64,000 nt of DNA. It comes from an uncultured Bacteroidota bacterium (GTDB lineage Bacteria > Bacteroidota > Bacteroidia > AKYH767-A > OLB10). The notes beneath the pieces are model-generated. The model was given only the letters and a program-made list of their open reading frames with translations, made no database searches and had not been told where the DNA came from. How positions within the stretch are numbered: position 1 is the stretch's first letter; each line of letters opens with the position of its first letter. The position numbers and the translations under genes are program-made. This document shows positions 59,501-64,000 of the stretch, piece after piece. The stretch covers positions 1 through 64,000 of the forward strand of contig CAADHD010000006.1 in assembly GCA_900696575.1 (NCBI GenBank), given 5' to 3'.

Positions 59501-61104
59501 ACTTCAGGCTTGTTTCCGAAAAAACTCTCTTTCTGCTCGTTGCAGGAATCCATCTGATACCGTTATTAAATAACCGGGTCTTTTTCACCATTGACGGGCC
59601 TGCACATATCTATAATGCAAAACTTATTTATCATTTGCTTTTTTCCGAAGGCATTTTTAATACAGCTTTCTGGATTAATCCCGAATCGGTTCCAAACTGG
59701 ACGGGGCACCTATTCCTTGTAATTCTCAATTTTATATTTAAGCCATTAGTATCTGAAAAACTGCTTCAAATCATTCTGGTAGCCGGCATTCCGTTGGCTT
59801 TCAGGTTTGCTGTGTCAAGAATTCACTTCCATGGAAGCTTGTGGAGCTATTTTATATTTCCCTTTTCTTACTCCTTTGTATTTATTAACGGATTTTACAA
59901 TTTCTGTTTTTCGCTGCTTTTTTTCTTTCTTGCCATTGGTGTAATAAGTTCCTTTTTTAATAAGTCATTCTCTTTTAAAAAGTCATTTTTACTTTTTTTG
60001 TTGTTTCTGCTTACTTACTTCAGCCATCCGTTTACCTTCTTGTTTCTGGTTATGGCGGCCGGATTATTTTATATGATTAGTTATCCGGTTGATTCTCCAT
60101 TATCAGACCTGGTTTTTATCAAAAAAAAAAGAAAAACTTATTTATTTAAAGGTTTGATATTAATACTTGTTTCAGCCATACCCATTTATCTTTTGTATTC
60201 TTTTTTGAGTGTCCGGGAGCACACCGAGGAATCCTTCCGGTATTCTTATACTGAACTTGTAAAATGGATATGGCAACTGAGGCCACTGATTCTATTCTCA
60301 TGGGATGAAGTAAAGTACACACAACCACTATTCTTTATCTTAATTTTTGGGTTTCTCGGGGTATTATTTGAGAGATGCCGGATTGGTTTCCGAACCGGAT
60401 GTAAAGTTGTAAAGAAATTAATGGCTGCAAGACTGTTAACCCCCGCCACTGTTTTTCTGATTCTAATGATCGTAAGTTTATGCTTATACTTTACTCTTCC
60501 GGATACCGACCGTAATGCCAGCTTTATTTCCGTCAGGCTTTGCATGATGTTTTTTTTATTTTTTATCATATGGCTTTCTCAAACTCAGATTAAGCGATGG
60601 ATCATGGTAAGTATGATTTATATTGTATTGTCCATCAGCTTCATAAGATTAAATCATATCAACCGTATAGCAGCGAATTTAAACAGGGATGTTGCTTCTT
60701 TAATTTACCTGGACCGTTTCATTCTGCCTGAAAAAGTTATTATTCCTTTAGATATTTCGGGTAATTGGCTATATGGTCATTTGATAAACTATATTGCCAT
60801 TCATAAACCTGTTTTACTATTGGAAAATTATGAGGCTTCTAAAAAATACTTTCCAGTCTTGTGGAAAGAAAAGTTATTACCTGATTATACTTTAGGAAAG
60901 CTGTCTCAAAGCAACCTTCCTTGTCTTTACTGGAAAACCAATCCGGATGGCCTCAAGCTGCCTGCAGATTATGTGCTTGTAAATGGCCATATTGCACGTT
61001 CAACCGATGATTGTATAGCTAAAGCTTATCAGGAAATTCTTTCGAGTTATGAATGGGTAACTAATTCAGAACCTTTTACCCTTTACCGATTAAAAGAACA
61101 ATAA
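59497..61104 (+). CDS. Multi-pass membrane protein, likely GT-C-type glycosyltransferase
   Basis: A 535-residue protein with 10-12 hydrophobic helices and many aromatic residues. The first periplasmic loop has TIDGPAHIYNAKLIYHLLFS, with Asp in the position where GT-C enzymes carry a catalytic acidic residue. WINPESVPNWTGHLFLVILN and a late extracytoplasmic part (LPADYVLVNGHIARSTDDCI) follow. Sequence identity to known families is low by eye. The ATGA overlap with the GT2 gene argues that it uses the lipid-linked sugar made by that enzyme. Acceptor unknown. Confidence 0.75.
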   Translation: MNFRLVSEKTLFLLVAGIHLIPLLNNRVFFTIDGPAHIYNAKLIYHLLFSEGIFNTAFWINPESVPNWTGHLFLVILNFIFKPLVSEKLLQIILVAGIPLAFRFAVSRIHFHGSLWSYFIFPFSYSFVFINGFYNFCFSLLFFFLAIGVISSFFNKSFSFKKSFLLFLLFLLTYFSHPFTFLFLVMAAGLFYMISYPVDSPLSDLVFIKKKRKTYLFKGLILILVSAIPIYLLYSFLSVREHTEESFRYSYTELVKWIWQLRPLILFSWDEVKYTQPLFFILIFGFLGVLFERCRIGFRTGCKVVKKLMAARLLTPATVFLILMIVSLCLYFTLPDTDRNASFISVRLCMMFFLFFIIWLSQTQIKRWIMVSMIYIVLSISFIRLNHINRIAANLNRDVASLIYLDRFILPEKVIIPLDISGNWLYGHLINYIAIHKPVLLLENYEASKKYFPVLWKEKLLPDYTLGKLSQSNLPCLYWKTNPDGLKLPADYVLVNGHIARSTDDCIAKAYQEILSSYEWVTNSEPFTLYRLKEQ

Positions 61105-61105
61105 T

Positions 61106-63190
61106 ATGCAGCTAAAAATAAAACGTTTCATAAACAGCACGCTTAATGCATTGACCAATGTCATTAAACTCTTGTTTGTATTAATCATATCGAATCACTT
61201 CATAGCATGCACCGGCTATAAAAGAAAACCGGGATTTACGATTATGGATTTCACCATGTTGTCTAACTGGCAGCCCGGTCAGCTTGAGAAAAAAATTTCA
61301 CTTGACTACCTTGATGCCATAGACAGCGGGTTTATTATTCCAACTCACCGGCAGGTTCCTGAGGGTTATTTTGACTTTACCTTTAAGTTTAATCCGCATA
61401 ATAAAAAGGGAAACTTTTACTACAAAATCTACTATCAGAATGAAACGTATAAGTATCCTGAAGACCAAGGGATGGGTTTAGTGAATCCGCTGTGCGAAGA
61501 AAATTTTTACGGGAGCTGGGAAGATACGGAAACAGGGTTTAAAAAAATTCCCGAGAACTCCAGTGGCGACAAGGAATATCTTGTAAAAGACTACTTCCGG
61601 ATTGCAGGTAACCCCAGAAGTGAAGAACGTTATTTTGGAAAAGTAAATGATGACAAGGCCATTACTGAAGATGAGATTTTAGTTATGTCTCAGGGAATTT
61701 ATAATGACAAAACTTGGTATGAAGATGTAATCCGCAAAGCAAAAGACAATAAAATTTCTGTTGAAGAACAAATCCGGCTGGATGCCATTTGGGTGATACG
61801 GGAAAACCGAAAGAAAAACCGATTGAACCAGCGCTGGAAGCGAAATCCAAGGGTGGGGCAATATTCTTTTCTGTTGGTAGTTACCCTAGAGGATGACCTG
61901 AACCGGATACCAACATCAGTAAAAATGATAGGAGAAAAATGGAACGGCCATTATTTAAATCCATACTGGTATTTTTTATACGGACCCGGGCAGGAACTTA
62001 AAAATACGGCAATTCTGATAAGTACAACCAAACTTTCGGTATCGGCACACCCCAGTACCGGGGCTGGGATTTACATCAATGAAAGGCATCTGCAAAATAA
62101 CGGTTTCAGTTATACCGATTCCTCCTTTAGAGAAGATTGCGGCAGTAGCACGTCTCTTTATTCTCAGGCACATTTTGAACAATATTTTCACTTTTTGCAT
62201 AGCTCAATGAGTATTAAAAACATTCCGGTAATCGGTAAACTGCAGGATTCTTATTTTACACGAAAAATGTACGATTCCTACCTTAAAAACTATCATCCTG
62301 ATAATATGGTAAATGCCGGTATTGCCAATTCCTATTGCCCATGTCAGGATGTGAAATCAGACCGAAATAAAAATCAAATTGAATTACAGAATCCACCGCC
62401 ACGCAAGGGACATTACGAAAAGGTGAATGTCGGAATAATTTCCCGGCATGGATTTACTTATGGTAAGTTTACGGCAAAAATCAAATTTCCCGAATTATTA
62501 AATGAGGAGCAGATGTGGAACGGAATTACCAACGCTTTCTGGATGTTAAACCAATCCAATGATGACTGGAACCGGTTAAGGGAGTGTAGAATTAAAGGTT
62601 TTATTCCAAAAGACCAGTCCGGTGAAAATGCCATACGGGTACCGTTTACCAGTTATTCAGAAATAGACATTGAGATTCGTAAGGCCAGTCCGGTGTGGCC
62701 TCATACCTCGTATAATCCGCCCCATGAAAGGCCGGCCTATTATGGCGATGATTATAAAGATGTGATCGTAACCTGCACCAATTGGGACCTGGCCTGCCAG
62801 AGTCCATTACGTTTTACTTCGGGCACCCAATACTCCAGACATAATGGAAAAGAATACCTGTTACACCGATGGAATCCATGGTATCAAGCCATCACTCTAA
62901 AGCATTCTGCAAAGGATGACTATTTATTTAAAAGAGATTACTTTTACTACCAGATAGAATGGAAACCCGATACTTTAATCTGGAGAATAGGTCCTGAAAA
63001 AAATCAGCTTACGGAAATATGTTTTATGAATTCAAAAGTAACCACGATACCCGATAATCAAATGTTAATGGTGGTAACACAGGAATACCATCCGTCTGTT
63101 TGGTGGCCGGAATCGCCCCAAATGCTGGAATATATTCCCTTTACAGAAACGCCCATTAAAGGTTATGTGCTGGAATTTGAGATTGAATAA
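61106..63190 (+). CDS. GH16-like lipoprotein with long N-terminal region
   Basis: A 694-residue lipoprotein: hydrophobic segment IKLLFVLIISNHFIAC with Cys at ~35. The first ~400 residues have no family I recognise (parts such as YLDAIDSGFIIPTHRQVPEG and NPHNKKGNFYYKIYY look beta-rich; an inserted charged helix lies near 210-250). From ~430 it resembles a GH16 jelly-roll: GIISRHGFTYGKFTAKIKFP, NAFWML, the catalytic motif SEIDIEIRK (Glu519, Asp521, Glu523), and YYQIEWKPDTLIWRIGPEKN. GH16 enzymes cleave beta-glucans, galactans and related polymers. It starts 1 bp after the membrane gene, in the same run. Confidence 0.72.
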   Translation: MQLKIKRFINSTLNALTNVIKLLFVLIISNHFIACTGYKRKPGFTIMDFTMLSNWQPGQLEKKISLDYLDAIDSGFIIPTHRQVPEGYFDFTFKFNPHNKKGNFYYKIYYQNETYKYPEDQGMGLVNPLCEENFYGSWEDTETGFKKIPENSSGDKEYLVKDYFRIAGNPRSEERYFGKVNDDKAITEDEILVMSQGIYNDKTWYEDVIRKAKDNKISVEEQIRLDAIWVIRENRKKNRLNQRWKRNPRVGQYSFLLVVTLEDDLNRIPTSVKMIGEKWNGHYLNPYWYFLYGPGQELKNTAILISTTKLSVSAHPSTGAGIYINERHLQNNGFSYTDSSFREDCGSSTSLYSQAHFEQYFHFLHSSMSIKNIPVIGKLQDSYFTRKMYDSYLKNYHPDNMVNAGIANSYCPCQDVKSDRNKNQIELQNPPPRKGHYEKVNVGIISRHGFTYGKFTAKIKFPELLNEEQMWNGITNAFWMLNQSNDDWNRLRECRIKGFIPKDQSGENAIRVPFTSYSEIDIEIRKASPVWPHTSYNPPHERPAYYGDDYKDVIVTCTNWDLACQSPLRFTSGTQYSRHNGKEYLLHRWNPWYQAITLKHSAKDDYLFKRDYFYYQIEWKPDTLIWRIGPEKNQLTEICFMNSKVTTIPDNQMLMVVTQEYHPSVWWPESPQMLEYIPFTETPIKGYVLEFEIE

Positions 63191-64000
63191 TACATTCCTG
63201 ATTGGGTGCATTCTTTTTTTTCAGGATAGTGAATTATACGGGCAAAAAATACTTCACTTTACAGCAACATCCGGTTACGATCATCAGACAAGGCTTGTAT
63301 CATACCAGATGTTTGATTCTATTGGCCAGCTTTCAGGAATTCAGGTAGATAATGATTCCACCGGATTAACTTTTAATTCCTTGATTGGTCTGTTGCAATA
63401 TGATGCAATTGTTTTTTCTAATACCTCCGGCAATGCCATTCTGACACCACAGGCCATGCAGCATTTCGAATGGTATATACAATCGGGGGGTAACCTGTTA
63501 GGCATTCATTCGGCCAGCGATACATACCGCCATTCCACTGCTAATGGGAACAATACGGGAACCTGGGATTTTTTTCCCGAAGTTCTTGGCGCCAGCGTTC
63601 AGCAATTCCCCAGTCATGTTGCAGGCATTCCCTTGTACCGCATTGATCAATCACAACCTCATCCGGTATTAAATTTTTTACCTGATCCCTGGTTTAAAGA
63701 GGAAGAGTATTATTACTGGGAACAAGGTTATTTCGATTCGTCAGTAAACGTGCTTCAAAAGGTTGAGGCAACCGTTGGGCCAAATGGACTGGTGAACAGT
63801 TATGACTCCAGTCGTGCTGTAACCTGGGTACGATTTACCCAGGCCGGTGGCAAAATTTTTTACACTTCTCTTGGACATTCACCAACAAATTTTACTTCTG
63901 ATAGCTCCTTTATCCGGCTAATCAGAAATGCAGTAGGCTGGTTAACCGGCACTTTATCTTTTCCATTTACACATTATACTCCCTGTAAAACTGCTTTACA
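63183..64000 (+). CDS. ThuA-like secreted protein (partial, runs off the window)
   Basis: No stop occurs from TTG 63183 to the window end (272 codons). The start overlaps the GH16-like gene by 8 bp and gives a signal peptide NNTFLIGCILFFQDSELYGQ. The following KILHFTATSGYDHQTRLVSY, then LLQYDAIVFSNTSGNAILTP, GNLLGIHSASDTYRHST, PHPVLNFLPDPWFKEEEYYY and KIFYTSLGHSPTNF match the ThuA (trehalose utilisation, class I glutamine amidotransferase-like) fold as found in secreted Bacteroidota proteins. FIRLIRNAVGWLTG is the usual end of the domain. A sorting domain may follow outside the window. Confidence 0.82.
   Translation, partial: MNNTFLIGCILFFQDSELYGQKILHFTATSGYDHQTRLVSYQMFDSIGQLSGIQVDNDSTGLTFNSLIGLLQYDAIVFSNTSGNAILTPQAMQHFEWYIQSGGNLLGIHSASDTYRHSTANGNNTGTWDFFPEVLGASVQQFPSHVAGIPLYRIDQSQPHPVLNFLPDPWFKEEEYYYWEQGYFDSSVNVLQKVEATVGPNGLVNSYDSSRAVTWVRFTQAGGKIFYTSLGHSPTNFTSDSSFIRLIRNAVGWLTGTLSFPFTHYTPCKTAL

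Overview
The window is chromosomal DNA of a member of the phylum Bacteroidota, probably an uncultured Chitinophagales- or Sphingobacteriales-like lineage; I cannot place it more finely by eye. The signs are type IX secretion (T9SS) genes (porZ, gldJ, a porP/sprF-like gene, porU, porV, gldC), several proteins ending in a T9SS type A sorting domain, HmuY-type haem proteins, TonB-dependent receptors, futalosine-pathway mqnA, and many TAnnTTTG (-7) promoter boxes of the kind used by the Bacteroidota primary sigma factor. Shine-Dalgarno sequences are weak or absent. No plasmid, phage, transposase or CRISPR array was seen.

Layout. 1-4.1 kb: tail of a T9SS cargo gene, then an AraC-type regulator, two membrane proteins and a di-haem cytochrome c, with a 22-bp sequence present in two identical copies. 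4.1-8.0 kb (minus): a short conserved protein, asnS, tatD and ansA. 8.1-12.6 kb: a TonB receptor with haem-receptor motifs, an HmuY lipoprotein and an HmuY-like protein carrying a T9SS tail. 12.7-20.9 kb (minus): LytTR regulator, M28 peptidase, recO, porZ and a YfhO-like membrane protein. 21.3-29.1 kb: SDR-type threonine dehydrogenase, cysS, pgk, tatC, SprT-like and a CotH/lamin-tail T9SS cargo, followed by tRNA-Gly(GCC) and tRNA-Leu(UAA). 29.8-34.9 kb: mqnA-holA-amn (minus), an HsdR-N-like protein, a SirB2-like/cytochrome c protein and hflX. 34.9-44.1 kb: murF and gldJ, a porP-like gene divergent from porU, then porV.

44.5-47.9 kb is a stress-type island and the most interesting part. Two csbD-like genes point away from each other on either side of an AraC-type regulator. 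Both are preceded by the same compound control region: a shared 17-bp box, 15 bp, a -7 box, a short hairpin whose stem differs in sequence between the copies, the element ACTGTKCCGCCAGATGCGG, and exactly 24 nt to the ATG. Downstream lie a 51-aa lmo0937-type membrane peptide and an outer-membrane barrel on one side, and a coiled-coil lipoprotein and a cupin on the other.

48-64 kb holds small conserved proteins, a secreted protein of unknown family, a hemerythrin-like protein, a 45-aa membrane peptide, a large TonB receptor, gldC, two envelope proteins, a rhomboid protease, methylmalonyl-CoA epimerase and an SBBP-type T9SS cargo. It ends in a close-packed run: GT2 glycosyltransferase, multi-pass membrane protein, GH16-like lipoprotein and a partial ThuA-like secreted protein.

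The T9SS genes here build and serve the export machine that would secrete the sorting-domain proteins encoded at 0, 11, 26 and 57 kb. Several genes (recO, the AraC gene at 46 kb, the TonB receptor at 8 kb, the YfhO gene) have a -7 box ending only 4-6 nt before the start codon, which suggests leaderless transcripts.
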